A stretch of 64,000 bases of DNA from Spirochaetota bacterium (GCA_029265255.1 JAJUJQ010000003.1:127016-191015); one strand, 5' to 3'; positions 16,526 through 25,531 are shown, counted from the first letter of the stretch. A program made the numbers and translations. The notes: generated by a model from the sequence alone, not told the origin.

Positions 16526-17403
16526 AAAGCATCCTTCGACGCGGCGTGGTATTCCTGTTCAAGGGTGTTTCCCAGGCTCCATTTAAGGCTCACTCGACCA
16601 TTGCTTTCGAGTCGCACTTCATACGCTTCGAGCCAAAGCCTTTCTGACGCTGCCCCGCCATACGCGCTATCTCCCAGAATAGGAAACCCATACCATGCGC
16701 AATGCGCGCGGATCTGGTGACGAAATCCTTTTCTGATCTCTGCCTCAAAAAGCAGGGTGTCAGGAGGGATGTTCCTGTTCAGAGAGGGGATTTCGCGTGC
16801 ATTGCCAATTATTGTAAGGCTTGTACGATAGACATCATGTCTATTCAATTTCCTGGATGTCCGCGAAGGATCTATGCAAGCGACTCTGGCGCCACGAGGA
16901 CCGTATGAGCGGAATTTGCTCTCTATTTGCAAGCAGGAGTCGTGACGAGCAATGAAACGTGTGTCGGGCGCTTGAGCAGGTGGTATAAACCCTTCCAGGT
17001 AAACCGTTGCGGGAACTGAAAGCAGGATATATTTTTTAACGAGGTTCGAAGCGGTTTGCGCATGTAAGAATTCGTGAAAGACTCTTCGGGACAACGCTGC
17101 CAGCATCAGACCAGAGGTTTCTCTATCAAGGCGATATAGAAGCCCAAGTTCGGCCTCATATCGATCGTCGAATACAGGGTGCTCATGGTTTGATTTTTTT
17201 TCGAATTGGTGCGCGGTTTCCTTGAGTTCACTCTCGGGAAGCAGCTCTGCCTGGGCAGCTAACCAGGAAACGAGGTCCGGTCCTGAGAGATCGTTTCTGG
17301 AGCGATGCTGATATATGGAATGCCATCCTGGCGGTTTGAAGAGTACCGCCATTCCTTGATGGATAGCGAGAATACGGGGTGTTGTCACATCCGCAAAGAG
17401 CAT
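16522..17403 (-). CDS. RluA-family pseudouridine synthase
   Basis: A 293-residue enzyme that isomerises uridine to pseudouridine in rRNA or tRNA. The catalytic aspartate lies in LLYRLDRETSGLML, with the later motif EIRKGFRHQIRAHC and GDSAYGG near the end. The N-terminus begins directly in the catalytic fold (ILAIHQGMAVLFKPPGWHS), so there is no S4 domain. An insertion around residues 50-75 is rich in E and H. AAGGAG within the end of the preceding ABC gene precedes ATG 17403, three bases after that gene's stop. The target site cannot be told from sequence. Confidence 0.9.
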   Translation of the reverse strand: MLFADVTTPRILAIHQGMAVLFKPPGWHSIYQHRSRNDLSGPDLVSWLAAQAELLPESELKETAHQFEKKSNHEHPVFDDRYEAELGLLYRLDRETSGLMLAALSRRVFHEFLHAQTASNLVKKYILLSVPATVYLEGFIPPAQAPDTRFIARHDSCLQIESKFRSYGPRGARVACIDPSRTSRKLNRHDVYRTSLTIIGNAREIPSLNRNIPPDTLLFEAEIRKGFRHQIRAHCAWYGFPILGDSAYGGAASERLWLEAYEVRLESNGRVSLKWSLGNTLEQEYHAASKDAL

Positions 17404-17406
17404 TGT

Positions 17407-19497
17407 TTACAGCATCTCCTTGTTCTGCAGCCGGTAGAGGTTCCAGTAAAGCCCTTTGCGGGTGATAAGTTCCTCGTGGGTTCCTGTTTCAACGACCCTG
17501 CCACGCCCCAGTACGATAATTCGATCCGCATCACGAATTGTGGAAAGCCGATGCGCGATAACGATGCTCGTATGTCCTCGCAGTAGCCCTTCAATGCCTT
17601 TTTGCAGCATTTTTTCGGTCTCCGTATCGATGGAACTGGTTGCTTCGTCGAGAATAATGATCGCGGGATCATGAGCGAGTACACGAGCAAAGGATATGAG
17701 TTGTCTCTGGCCGAGAGAGAGATTCAATCCGCCCTCCGAGAGTTGCGTGTCGTATCCATCAGGAAGCTTAACGATAAAATCGTGCGCATAGACCGCCCGC
17801 GCCGCTTCTTCGATTTTTTCTTGAGGAAGATCGAGGCCAAGCGCAATATTTTCTCGGATACTACCGTGGAAAAGGAACACATCCTGAGGCACTGGCTGAA
17901 TGAATCTCCGTAATTGCTCGAGCGGATAGCTTTTGATGGGAATGCCGTCGATGAATATCTCACCCTTTGCGATATCCCAGAATCGCGCCAGCAGCTGTGC
18001 AATAGTGGTTTTGCCTGCTCCTGTATAGCCGACGATGGCTACTTTTTCTCCAGGATTTACGATAAAGGAAACATTCCTCAGCACCCACTCATCGCTTTTA
18101 TAGGCAAACCACACGTTCGAGAACTCGACATGGCCGCGCAACGTCGCAGGTATTTTTTCAGGTTTTCCGGTATCGGGCACAGGGTCATTGGTATCCAAGA
18201 GCCCGAAGACACGTTCTCCGCTCGCCATGGCGCTCTGAAGTAGTATGTACTTTTCTGAAAGATCTTTGATTGGGGAATAGAGGATAGAAATGAGATTGAT
18301 AAACGCGATGAGCGTTCCTATGGAGATTTCGAGATTGAGAAACAGGATCGCTCCAGCAAGGATGGATAAAGCGCTAGCAATAGTGGAGATCAGGTCTACA
18401 TAAGGTCTGAAAATGGCGTAGACATACATTTCCTGAATATTCGCGTGGAGGAGTTGACTGTTTTGTTCGGAAAAAGTTCGGCCGGCCCTCCCCTCCTGCG
18501 TAAAAAGCTTGACTACTTCGATACCGGAAATATGCTCGGAGAGGAAGGAGTTGACTTTGCTCGTCCAATAACGCTGGGTACGAAAGGCGTCGCGCGCTTT
18601 GCGGCGTGCGATCGTGGATGCAGCGATGACCAGTGGGAATGTAATCGATACTGCAAGCGCAAGTTTCCAGTTGAGCAAAAACATGACGAAGAGCGCCCCC
18701 ATCATAACGGTCGCATCTTTGATGAAGGCGCTGAGCACATCACTGAAGAATTGGGCAATCGTTTCGATGTCGCTGGTGATGCGGGTCACCAAGCGTCCAA
18801 CGGGCTGCCTGGTGAGATACCCCAGAGATTGTCCTATGATATGGCGAAACACCTGCAATCGCATGTCTTTCATGATCCAGGTACCAATGAGGTTGGTGAA
18901 CCAGGTCATGAAAAAGCTGCTTAGGAGCACAAGTGCAAGTACCATAATGATTTCGAGCGCATATCGAATAAGGATTGGCTGAGAATCCTGCTTGATGATA
19001 AAGGCTTCTTCAGAGGGCATTGCCTCCAGTATGGAAACGGGAACAACACCCCACTTGTCTCCCATAATTATTGATGGATAGTGGCTGGCCAGTGCCATTT
19101 TCTCTTCTTTTCGAGACGCAAGGTTGAACAAATACGAAGGATTTGCATCAAGCAGGCCATCGCCGATCAGCGTGTCTCGTTCTTTTTTTGAAAGGCCCGC
19201 CAGTCTGGCGGCGCGGACATAGAATTTTCCCTTTATTTCAACATGGACAGACTGATCATTCCCTGGCAATGCGCTGATTGCAGCGGCGTCCATGCCATAC
19301 CATTGACGAACAAGCGCCTCATCGACTGCATTGCGGATCAGAGTCGGCAGCACAAGCTCGCCTCCAGTGCTCAACAAAAGTGTCAGGAGGGCTACAATCG
19401 CGATAGTACGATACGGCTTGAGATACGAGAGAATGCGCCTTGCGATCTGCGAATCGTATCCTTTGGTAATTTGTTCCGCATCGAAGAACTCAGCCAT
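17407..19497 (-). CDS. ABC exporter subunit with large extracytoplasmic insert (catalytic Walker B half)
   Basis: A 696-residue half-transporter with six predicted transmembrane helices and a C-terminal ATPase: Walker A GYTGAGKTT near 491, signature LSLGQ near 593 (non-canonical), Walker B IIILDEATSSID near 615 with the catalytic Glu, and the switch His in IAHRLST. Between TM1 and TM2 there is an extra segment of roughly 100 residues (about 60-165), unusual for this fold. It overlaps the preceding ABC gene by 8 bp and complements its degenerate site, so the two form a heterodimeric exporter. The substrate is unknown; lipid or drug export is typical for the family. Confidence 0.92.
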   Translation of the reverse strand: MAEFFDAEQITKGYDSQIARRILSYLKPYRTIAIVALLTLLLSTGGELVLPTLIRNAVDEALVRQWYGMDAAAISALPGNDQSVHVEIKGKFYVRAARLAGLSKKERDTLIGDGLLDANPSYLFNLASRKEEKMALASHYPSIIMGDKWGVVPVSILEAMPSEEAFIIKQDSQPILIRYALEIIMVLALVLLSSFFMTWFTNLIGTWIMKDMRLQVFRHIIGQSLGYLTRQPVGRLVTRITSDIETIAQFFSDVLSAFIKDATVMMGALFVMFLLNWKLALAVSITFPLVIAASTIARRKARDAFRTQRYWTSKVNSFLSEHISGIEVVKLFTQEGRAGRTFSEQNSQLLHANIQEMYVYAIFRPYVDLISTIASALSILAGAILFLNLEISIGTLIAFINLISILYSPIKDLSEKYILLQSAMASGERVFGLLDTNDPVPDTGKPEKIPATLRGHVEFSNVWFAYKSDEWVLRNVSFIVNPGEKVAIVGYTGAGKTTIAQLLARFWDIAKGEIFIDGIPIKSYPLEQLRRFIQPVPQDVFLFHGSIRENIALGLDLPQEKIEEAARAVYAHDFIVKLPDGYDTQLSEGGLNLSLGQRQLISFARVLAHDPAIIILDEATSSIDTETEKMLQKGIEGLLRGHTSIVIAHRLSTIRDADRIIVLGRGRVVETGTHEELITRKGLYWNLYRLQNKEML

Positions 19498-21265
19498 CGA
19501 TGGCCTCCTTCTCCTTGCAGGCCTCGCAGGATTCCTGTTCGAGTTGCTGAAGCATGGCGATTCTTGCGTAGAATCCTTCTGAATCCATCATCAAGGTTTC
19601 ATGGGTTCCTTTCTGGATAATTCTTCCGCTGTCGAGCACGATGATCTGATCTGCATTACGAAGGGTTGAAATGCGATTTGATACCACAATCGTTGTTTTC
19701 CCTTTTCGTTCAGTCAGGAGGGCGTTCAGGATACGTTCTTCGGTTTCGGCATCAACCGCCGATAGCGCGTCATCCAGAAGGAGCACAGGTGGATCGGTCG
19801 CAAGAGCTCGAGCGAGGCAAATGCGCTGCTTCTGCCCGCCAGACAGGCTGATGCCTTTCTCGCCGACGACCGTATCCCATCCATGGGGGAACATCGCGAC
19901 ATCTCGATCAAGGCCAGAAATGGCAACGATTTCTTCGAATCGCGATGCGTCGAGTTCTGGCGCCGCAAAGAGGATGTTAGCCCGAATAGTGTCAGAAAAT
20001 AAGAAACTCTCCTGTGGAACCATGGAAAAGTATTGTCTCAGCATCGGAAGCGGGATGGTGAAGAGATCTTTCTCACCCAAGAAAACGTAATTCGGGCCGG
20101 GGTCCGCGATTCTAGGAAATATTTTCAGCAACGTGCTCTTCCCTGAACCGACCTTGCCAAGAATGCCGAGCATTGAGCCTTCTGGTATGCAAAGGTTTAT
20201 ACAATCCAGGCTGTGGTGCGGCATTTCAGGATATCGATATGACAGATTCTGTATTTTTATAGAACCCGAGAGAGCGCCTGTAGAATTCTCCGGCAAAGAA
20301 TCACGCTCTGGTTCGGAATCAAGCACCTTATTGATTCGCTTAAGGCTCGCCGCACCACGCTGCACAATGTTTACGGTGAACCCTGCCCCCATCAGAGGCC
20401 ACACTAGCATCTCCAAATAGGATAGCATGGCAACCAGAGCCCCTGCGCTCATCTTGTTCTTAAGCGAAGCATTTCCTCCAAAAAGAATCAGAAGTACCGT
20501 ACTTAAACCTGCAAGGAAGGAAATGAAGGGGAAAAAGAACCCGAACGTCTTGACCAGGTCCATTGTCGCTTTTTTGTATTCTATATTTGCCGCGTCGAAT
20601 TTATTTTGAAAATACCGCTCCTTTACAAAAGACTGAACAACACGGATTCCCGCCAGCGATTCCTGGGCAATATTGGAAAGCTTGCCATAGATATCCTGGA
20701 CTTTTTTAAACTGTGCGCCTACGATTTTTCCAAAGAGCAGAATGAGAACAGTGATGAATGGAAGGGGAAGAATTATCCATCCAGCGACGCTCGCGTTATT
20801 GGCGAACATTGCCACAAGAATCATGAAAGACATGAACACACCATCGACAAGAGAGACAAACCCCATTCCCGTTGCCTGGCGGATAGTTCCGATATCGTTT
20901 GTAGCCCGCGCCATGAGGTCTCCCGTGGTGTTTTCCCTGAAAAATGAGGGAGGCATTTTCATAATATGCGCAAACAATCGCTCCCTCATCTCTGCCTCGA
21001 TGCGTCGCGAAGCGATATTGATGAAGTAACGCCAGAGAAATCTTCCAATGGAGATGAACACGGCCAGAAGAACCATCGCCACAAGCGAGGGGATCAAATC
21101 GGAGAGTTGGTAGGATCCTGTGCTGATCCGATCGACCGCGATTCTGAGATAGCGGGGAATGAGCACCTGAGCGGCATCCACTGCTACAAGACAGAGAATA
21201 CCAGCCACATAGCGCCAAAGGTATTTTTTAAGGTGAGGAAACAGAGTGCGATATTCTTTGAGCAT
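19490..21265 (-). CDS. ABC exporter subunit (degenerate ATP site half)
   Basis: A 591-residue half-transporter of the MsbA/TM287 type: six transmembrane helices (about 15-300), then the ATPase domain with Walker A GKVGSGKST near 373, canonical LSGGQKQR, Walker B PVLLLDDALSAVD near 495 where Asp replaces the catalytic Glu, and VVSNRIST where Asn replaces the switch His. These changes are typical of the non-catalytic half of heterodimeric ABC exporters. It is the first gene of a four-gene operon (ABC, ABC, RluA-like, pgeF). ATG 21265 has no Shine-Dalgarno sequence and lies 9 nt after a -10 box. Confidence 0.93.
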   Translation of the reverse strand: MLKEYRTLFPHLKKYLWRYVAGILCLVAVDAAQVLIPRYLRIAVDRISTGSYQLSDLIPSLVAMVLLAVFISIGRFLWRYFINIASRRIEAEMRERLFAHIMKMPPSFFRENTTGDLMARATNDIGTIRQATGMGFVSLVDGVFMSFMILVAMFANNASVAGWIILPLPFITVLILLFGKIVGAQFKKVQDIYGKLSNIAQESLAGIRVVQSFVKERYFQNKFDAANIEYKKATMDLVKTFGFFFPFISFLAGLSTVLLILFGGNASLKNKMSAGALVAMLSYLEMLVWPLMGAGFTVNIVQRGAASLKRINKVLDSEPERDSLPENSTGALSGSIKIQNLSYRYPEMPHHSLDCINLCIPEGSMLGILGKVGSGKSTLLKIFPRIADPGPNYVFLGEKDLFTIPLPMLRQYFSMVPQESFLFSDTIRANILFAAPELDASRFEEIVAISGLDRDVAMFPHGWDTVVGEKGISLSGGQKQRICLARALATDPPVLLLDDALSAVDAETEERILNALLTERKGKTTIVVSNRISTLRNADQIIVLDSGRIIQKGTHETLMMDSEGFYARIAMLQQLEQESCEACKEKEAIDG

Positions 21266-21274
21266 GGAATTGCT

Positions 21275-21303
21275 ATTCTACTGAGCGGTGATGCCATCCG
21301 CAA
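21275..21303 (-). promoter_or_regulatory. Promoter of the ABC exporter operon
   Basis: TTGCGG (21298-21303) lies 17 bp from TAGAAT (21275-21280) on the minus strand. The -10 box ends 9 nt before ATG 21265, leaving at most a two- or three-base leader. Confidence 0.5.
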
Positions 21304-21307
21304 GATG

Positions 21308-21336
21308 TTGCCTGAATTCAAGGACTCTGGCATAGT
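21308..21336 (+). promoter_or_regulatory. rnhA promoter, leaderless geometry
   Basis: TTGCCT (21308-21313) is 17 bp from CATAGT (21331-21336), which ends 6 nt before ATG 21343. It is back to back with the ABC operon promoter, with only 4 bp between the two -35 boxes. Confidence 0.45.
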
Positions 21337-21342
21337 GCGAAT

Positions 21343-21867
21343 ATGACCGGAAACCTTATTGTGGTGTATACAGACGGAGGATGCAGAGGCAACCCCGGGC
21401 CTGGGGGCTGGGCATACGTCATGCGTTACGGCGATCGCTACAGGGAAGCGATGGGCGCGGAGCCCACAACAACCAATAATCGAATGGAACTTACAGCGGT
21501 GATTGAGGCGCTTTCTTTCCTTAAATCCAGATTGACTACTGTACAGATGGCAGCTCAGAAGAACACTATATCGTTACCTTTCTGGAGTCAGGCTCCTATT
21601 TGTATTTACACCGATTCCCAATATGTGCGTAATGGAATGACCGGTTGGGTCGAACGATGGAAGATAAATGGGTGGAAAACCGCCGGTAAAAAACCAGTGC
21701 AGAACCGGGATTTGTGGGAAAGGCTCGATCAGTTGGTGTCGGAACTTCACCCGTCGTTTGAATGGATAGAAGGTCATTCGGGAAACCAGGACAATGAACG
21801 ATGCGACACACTCGTCCACATGGCTATCGATCAAATGCTTGCTGAACGCGAGGAATTGCAGGAATGA
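21343..21867 (+). CDS. rnhA: Ribonuclease HI
   Basis: RNase HI cuts the RNA strand of RNA-DNA hybrids such as R-loops and primers. The 174-residue protein has the four catalytic acids in their usual contexts: YTDGGCRGNPGPGGW, NNRMELTAVIEAL, IYTDSQYVRNG and NERCDTLVHMA. A 15-20 residue insertion before the third acid (about 70-85) makes it slightly longer than the E. coli enzyme. The basic handle segment (WKINGWKTAGKKPVQNRDLW) is present. It starts without a Shine-Dalgarno sequence just after a promoter and converges on the lipoprotein operon. Confidence 0.95.
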   Translation: MTGNLIVVYTDGGCRGNPGPGGWAYVMRYGDRYREAMGAEPTTTNNRMELTAVIEALSFLKSRLTTVQMAAQKNTISLPFWSQAPICIYTDSQYVRNGMTGWVERWKINGWKTAGKKPVQNRDLWERLDQLVSELHPSFEWIEGHSGNQDNERCDTLVHMAIDQMLAEREELQE

Positions 21868-21895
21868 TGTCGAATGAGGCTTGCCGAATCAATCT

Positions 21896-23362
21896 TTACG
21901 GCAGCGCGCCTAAAAGGTCTCTTGCAAACACTTGGCTGCCTAGTGTCCTAAGCGCGTTAGAAATAGCTTCCGCCTCGGAATTGCCAGGTGCCTGAGAGGA
22001 TTTTGACGCTGAATACAGTGTGCGTCCTCCTGCGATCTCATAGACGCTGAGACTTCCGGACACCGTCGCAATGTAGAACGCTCCATCACGCGAAATCGAA
22101 CCGATATCCACTGCCGCAATGACCAGCCGCTCCGCTTGTGAGGGAACAATCGGGCGAAGCTTGCTGAGATCCATTGTGGCATAGGCAGGAGAAAGCGTGA
22201 ACTCTATCAAGTTGAATCCTTCTTTCAGGAGCGCGTCCTTGAGCGCTGCGGAAAAGGAACTTGCATCGACCTGTTTTCCGGATTCTGATGATTTAACATA
22301 GGAGGCGAGCGCTGTCGGGACCATCGCGGCAGATGAAATAACCTTGTAGGAGATAGAAATAGCCGTGCCCGCCAATTCGGTTTCTACTGAATCTTTGTAG
22401 GACAAGGCCCAAGTGGGAGTATTAAAGAGAATATCGCTGATGCTTGAGTAGTCAAGTGCGACATACACGCGATGAGTTCCGGCTATCTCAAATGCGGGAA
22501 GCTTGATCTCCGCTGATCCGTCAGCATTGGTGAATACCTGGAGCGTGCCGCTGCCGGCTTTCCCCGATACGAGCTTCTTTGGATAGGTGATACGGAGCGG
22601 CGCACCTGCAACGCCTCTTTCAAATCCCCCCGCGTTCGTGCGGAGCGACACCCTCAATGGAGGAGGCACCTGTCCCAACGCGATCGAAAAGGAGTTTTCG
22701 CCTAAGACCGCGAGACGCAAGGTGGCCGCGAGGGATGAGGCCTTCTTCGCATTTCGCTCGAACTTAATTTGCGCGTTTTCAATATCCGAGTGTCCAGCCG
22801 CGCTCATGGCTTCTGCATAATAGCGGATAGCATCCAGAAGTCTTCCTTCGGCTGCAGCGGCATCACCGCTTTTTTCCGGTTTGGCAACGGCATCTTCTTT
22901 TTCTCTCGCAAGTGCCTCAAGCCTTGCTTTTTCCTTTGAGAGTTCTTTCGTCTCATAACGAGCAAGCACATGGACAGTATAGATGCCGGCTTTTTTATCC
23001 TGAGTGATATATTTTTGCACAACTTCAAATCCGGCTAGCTTGCCCTTGGATTCTGTTGTGACCGTCTGAGTGATTTTCGCCTGGTAATCCTCCATCGATG
23101 CCCGTGCTTCTGCGCTAGAAGTCACGTTGATCGACACACCCATATATTTGAATATACCCGCAATGATCTGCGCGGTCGCGTCATTCATTGCGGTTGCGCT
23201 ATCGGGAGCTGAGGAGGAACCAGTGAAATAGGTATACACACTGTCTGGGGAAGGAGTAGATTTGACCCATTCTGGTACTGCGGGACCGGAAGTACAGGAA
23301 ACCAGCACACACATCACAATGCTCAGCAGTGGAAATACACTGGACAGTCTGCTTTTAATCAT
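21896..23362 (-). CDS. LPP20-family lipoprotein, large
   Basis: A 488-residue exported lipoprotein: signal peptide to about residue 22 with lipobox LVSC (lipidated Cys 23). An LPP20-like domain follows (about 30-150): PEWVKS, YFTGSS, ATAMNDATAQIIAGIFKYMGV, and a beta strand GIYTVHVLARYETKEL. Then comes a charged helical region (about 140-200) with a TPR-like piece (AEGRLLDAIRYYAEAM) and a beta-rich C-terminal half. It is the last gene of a three-lipoprotein operon, with a terminator-like hairpin before it. LPP20 relatives include FlgP of the Vibrio outer-membrane motility apparatus; the role in this organism is unknown. Confidence 0.75.
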   Translation of the reverse strand: MIKSRLSSVFPLLSIVMCVLVSCTSGPAVPEWVKSTPSPDSVYTYFTGSSSAPDSATAMNDATAQIIAGIFKYMGVSINVTSSAEARASMEDYQAKITQTVTTESKGKLAGFEVVQKYITQDKKAGIYTVHVLARYETKELSKEKARLEALAREKEDAVAKPEKSGDAAAAEGRLLDAIRYYAEAMSAAGHSDIENAQIKFERNAKKASSLAATLRLAVLGENSFSIALGQVPPPLRVSLRTNAGGFERGVAGAPLRITYPKKLVSGKAGSGTLQVFTNADGSAEIKLPAFEIAGTHRVYVALDYSSISDILFNTPTWALSYKDSVETELAGTAISISYKVISSAAMVPTALASYVKSSESGKQVDASSFSAALKDALLKEGFNLIEFTLSPAYATMDLSKLRPIVPSQAERLVIAAVDIGSISRDGAFYIATVSGSLSVYEIAGGRTLYSASKSSQAPGNSEAEAISNALRTLGSQVFARDLLGALP

Positions 23363-23411
23363 CTCCTTCTCCTGTTTCAGTGATAACGCAGCGAATAAAC
23401 ACGAAAAATGT

Positions 23412-23454
23412 AGCCCCGGAACTGTATCGACAGAACAGTTCCCGGGGCTTTTTC
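23412..23454 (-). terminator. Hairpin terminator between the two lipoprotein genes
   Basis: A 14-bp stem with one bulged C pairs 23412-23425 with 23435-23449. It is flanked by TTTTT on the plus side and CATTTTT on the minus side. As the flanking genes run on the minus strand, it probably attenuates transcription between 23465 and 23362. Confidence 0.7.
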
Positions 23455-23464
23455 AAGGCGACAG

Positions 23465-24118
23465 TTACTTCCCTTCGCCGAAGAAATCCTTCGCAACGGT
23501 ATTCTGCACGATATCCATTGCTCGTTTCGTTTCTGGAGTTGGCGGTTCGTTGGCTGCTACCTGGCCTAACAGCATGTCAAACTGCTTCTGCAACATGGCT
23601 TTCTCAATCGTCCAAAGCTGTATGACCCTGTAAATCTGCTTATCGGGCTTATTTTCTGGAGTATAGGTCTGCACCTTTACCCACCAGTCAGCGTCCTTGC
23701 GGAATCCGGAAAATTTCGCTTCGCCTACGCTCGCGACAAATCGTTCAGCATAGACTCCAAAATTCTTCGAATCTGCATCGGCCACATTGGCGCCCTTGAA
23801 GGCATCCTTCACACGCGTCGAGAGATATCGCGCGATTTCTGTATCGGCCTGCATACGCTCGGCCAGCAGCTGCGCGCTCTGAAGGTTGGCTGCCTCGAAC
23901 TGTGCGATAAAGACCACAAAATTCTTGTAATCCGGCAGCTTTTCGATGTCTCTGGGACCTCCAAGAATCGCAAGCTCAACCCATTTGGGCGTTTTGACTC
24001 CATATGCCGTGCCCTTGTCTTCGAGCAGAACCTCGCCTTTCCGAAGCGGTGCTTTTGTTCCACATGCCGAAATTACAAGTACCAGCATGATCATGACGGC
24101 AATTTTGGCAAATTTCAT
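23465..24118 (-). CDS. LPP20-family lipoprotein, small
   Basis: A 217-residue lipoprotein with signal peptide and lipobox VISAC (lipidated Cys 19). The mature part resembles LPP20 proteins: TPKWVELAILGG, FVVFIAQFEAANLQSAQLLAERM, a segment with AERFVASV, and a strand (DADWWVKVQTYTP). It ends in a helix bearing MLLGQVAANEPP. ATG 24118 is chosen because AGGAGGAG precedes it; an in-frame start 30 bases upstream lacks one. It is the middle gene of the three-lipoprotein operon, after the DUF6175-like gene. The products probably assemble together in the envelope. Confidence 0.8.
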   Translation of the reverse strand: MKFAKIAVMIMLVLVISACGTKAPLRKGEVLLEDKGTAYGVKTPKWVELAILGGPRDIEKLPDYKNFVVFIAQFEAANLQSAQLLAERMQADTEIARYLSTRVKDAFKGANVADADSKNFGVYAERFVASVGEAKFSGFRKDADWWVKVQTYTPENKPDKQIYRVIQLWTIEKAMLQKQFDMLLGQVAANEPPTPETKRAMDIVQNTVAKDFFGEGK

Positions 24119-24174
24119 GGTGCTCCTCCTATTGCATATACCGTGCATACGTTCGGGTTACGCTCGAGCGTACG

Positions 24175-25260
24175 CTATAGGCCTGTATTGAATGTGAATG
24201 ATCTGCCCCGCATATAAACCAGGTAGCATTCAGGAAAGCCAGCAGCGGCGGCAGCTTCATAAATCGCGTCCTGAATGCGCGACGAATTTGTAAACGCATA
24301 CAGCGCATAACGGGTTTCGCCGCTTGAGTACGACAAGCGATCGATTTCTCTTACCTTTTTCTGCAGGTTGCGTTCAAACTGAGAGATAACCTTCGCGTCT
24401 GGCGTGTTCTGGAGAATGAGCTCGAAGCGAATTCCGCGTGACACTGAAACGCTCATGAGCGCTTTCGCCTGTTCGGTCACTTTCGGCATCGACTGCCAGA
24501 CAATCGCCGCAAGAGCGTTCATCATCGCGGCATCAGGAGAAACAGGACTGAAGGTCTGAGGACTCATGAAGGAAATGGAACCAAGCAGCGCAGCAGTGGA
24601 TGCATCGAAAATCTTCATGCTCCCCTGGGCGGAGCCAGACCAATTGCCCGGGCTTCCGGCATACGAGGTTTTTGCGTCGATTTCCAGGTAGATGTCGGCA
24701 TTCAGTTTCTGGGCAATGAAGGTAATGATATCCACTGAGCCGCCGGTCTCAGCCTGATAGGCAGCCATCTGGTCCTTCTTGTTTTTCTGTATCTGATCGA
24801 AATCGATGACAGACAGGCCGAGCTTTTCCAGAAGGTATCTGTTCGCCTGGGATACGGCAGCGCGCGCAAGGTCTGGTGACAGGCCGGAATTTTCGTTGTA
24901 ATAGACAAGATAGCTCAGCCTGTTGAGATAATTTTGCAGGAATTTGGCTTCATCGGCTGAAAGTGCTTCCGGAGCAAAGGAAGCTGCCTGCGTGGCTTGA
25001 GGTGAACCTGGTGCCGGCGGTGGCGTTCCAGGCGCGGGCTGGCTCTGGACTACTGCTTTTGCGGATGCGTTGGGGTCCTGGGTTGGAGCAGGTAGCGTTG
25101 ATGGCATATCGGGCGTCGATGTGTTCTGAACGATATTCTTGGCCTGCTGGGTCTGGGGACTTGGAGTTTGGACCACGGGTGGTGGGGAAGCACAGCCAAG
25201 GAATGCTGTCAGCAAAAAAACCACCGATACATACTTCAATAATATCTTGTTTGTTTTCAT
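24175..25260 (-). CDS. Lipoprotein with Pro/Gln-rich linker (DUF6175-like)
   Basis: A 361-residue lipoprotein: signal peptide, lipobox AFLGC (lipidated Cys 23), then a Pro/Gln/Thr/Ala-rich linker of about 70 residues that probably spans the periplasm or reaches across peptidoglycan. The globular part (about 95-361) has a helical start (ADEAKFLQNYLNRLSYLVYY), a motif seen in envelope assembly lipoproteins (ITFIAQKLNADIYLEID), and ends in a beta-rich region. The DUF6175 label is from memory of such clusters and is not verified. It is the first gene of the operon. ATG 25260 has no Shine-Dalgarno sequence and lies 8 nt after a -10 box. Confidence 0.65.
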   Translation of the reverse strand: MKTNKILLKYVSVVFLLTAFLGCASPPPVVQTPSPQTQQAKNIVQNTSTPDMPSTLPAPTQDPNASAKAVVQSQPAPGTPPPAPGSPQATQAASFAPEALSADEAKFLQNYLNRLSYLVYYNENSGLSPDLARAAVSQANRYLLEKLGLSVIDFDQIQKNKKDQMAAYQAETGGSVDIITFIAQKLNADIYLEIDAKTSYAGSPGNWSGSAQGSMKIFDASTAALLGSISFMSPQTFSPVSPDAAMMNALAAIVWQSMPKVTEQAKALMSVSVSRGIRFELILQNTPDAKVISQFERNLQKKVREIDRLSYSSGETRYALYAFTNSSRIQDAIYEAAAAAGFPECYLVYMRGRSFTFNTGL

Positions 25261-25268
25261 ACATCGAT

Positions 25269-25297
25269 ATTATCAAGCATATTTCATGGGCTTGCAA
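25269..25297 (-). promoter_or_regulatory. Promoter of the lipoprotein operon, leaderless geometry
   Basis: TTGCAA (25292-25297) lies 17 bp from GATAAT (25269-25274) on the minus strand. Eight bases then lead to ATG 25260. This is one of the best examples of the short-gap arrangement. Confidence 0.55.
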
Positions 25298-25368
25298 GCT
25301 TGTTTTTGCAAAAATGCGATGAGGAATCGAATTTGACGCGAAAAAGCGAAGCGGAAGGATGTGTATCA

Positions 25369-25442
25369 TGAGCGATGCGGGATTCGAACCCACGACCTTC
25401 GGCTCCGGAGGCCGACGCTCTATCCAGCTGAGCTAATCGCCC
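25369..25442 (-). tRNA. tRNA-Arg (CCG)
   Basis: A full 74-nt cloverleaf reads on the minus strand: acceptor GGGCGAT with ATCGCTC (one G-U pair), D-arm TAGCTCAGCTGGATAGAGC, anticodon stem TCGGC/GCCGA with loop CTCCGGA (anticodon CCG at 25406-25408), T-arm GGTTCGAATCC. The 3' CCA is not encoded. Confidence 0.97.
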
Positions 25443-25457
25443 GATCGTACGCAGGGC

Positions 25458-25486
25458 ATGATAAAGATTTGCCTCTTTTGCGTCAA
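25458..25486 (-). promoter_or_regulatory. tRNA-Arg promoter
   Basis: TTGACG (25481-25486) and TATCAT (25458-25463) are 17 bp apart on the minus strand, about 16 bp before the tRNA 5' end. Confidence 0.7.
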
Positions 25487-25495
25487 GCGCGGTAC

Positions 25496-25524
25496 TTGGC
25501 ACGCACATTGCTGAACGATAGCAT
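25496..25524 (+). promoter_or_regulatory. maf promoter, leaderless geometry
   Basis: TTGGCA (25496-25501) is 17 bp from TAGCAT (25519-25524); ATG 25532 follows after 7 nt, with no Shine-Dalgarno sequence. It lies back to back with the tRNA-Arg promoter. Confidence 0.5.
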
Positions 25525-25531
25525 TGCCGTC

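Noticed and set aside
25361..25531. 57-codon N-terminal extension of Maf
   Set aside because: It runs through the tRNA-Arg gene and its promoter, and the Maf signature begins right after ATG 25532.
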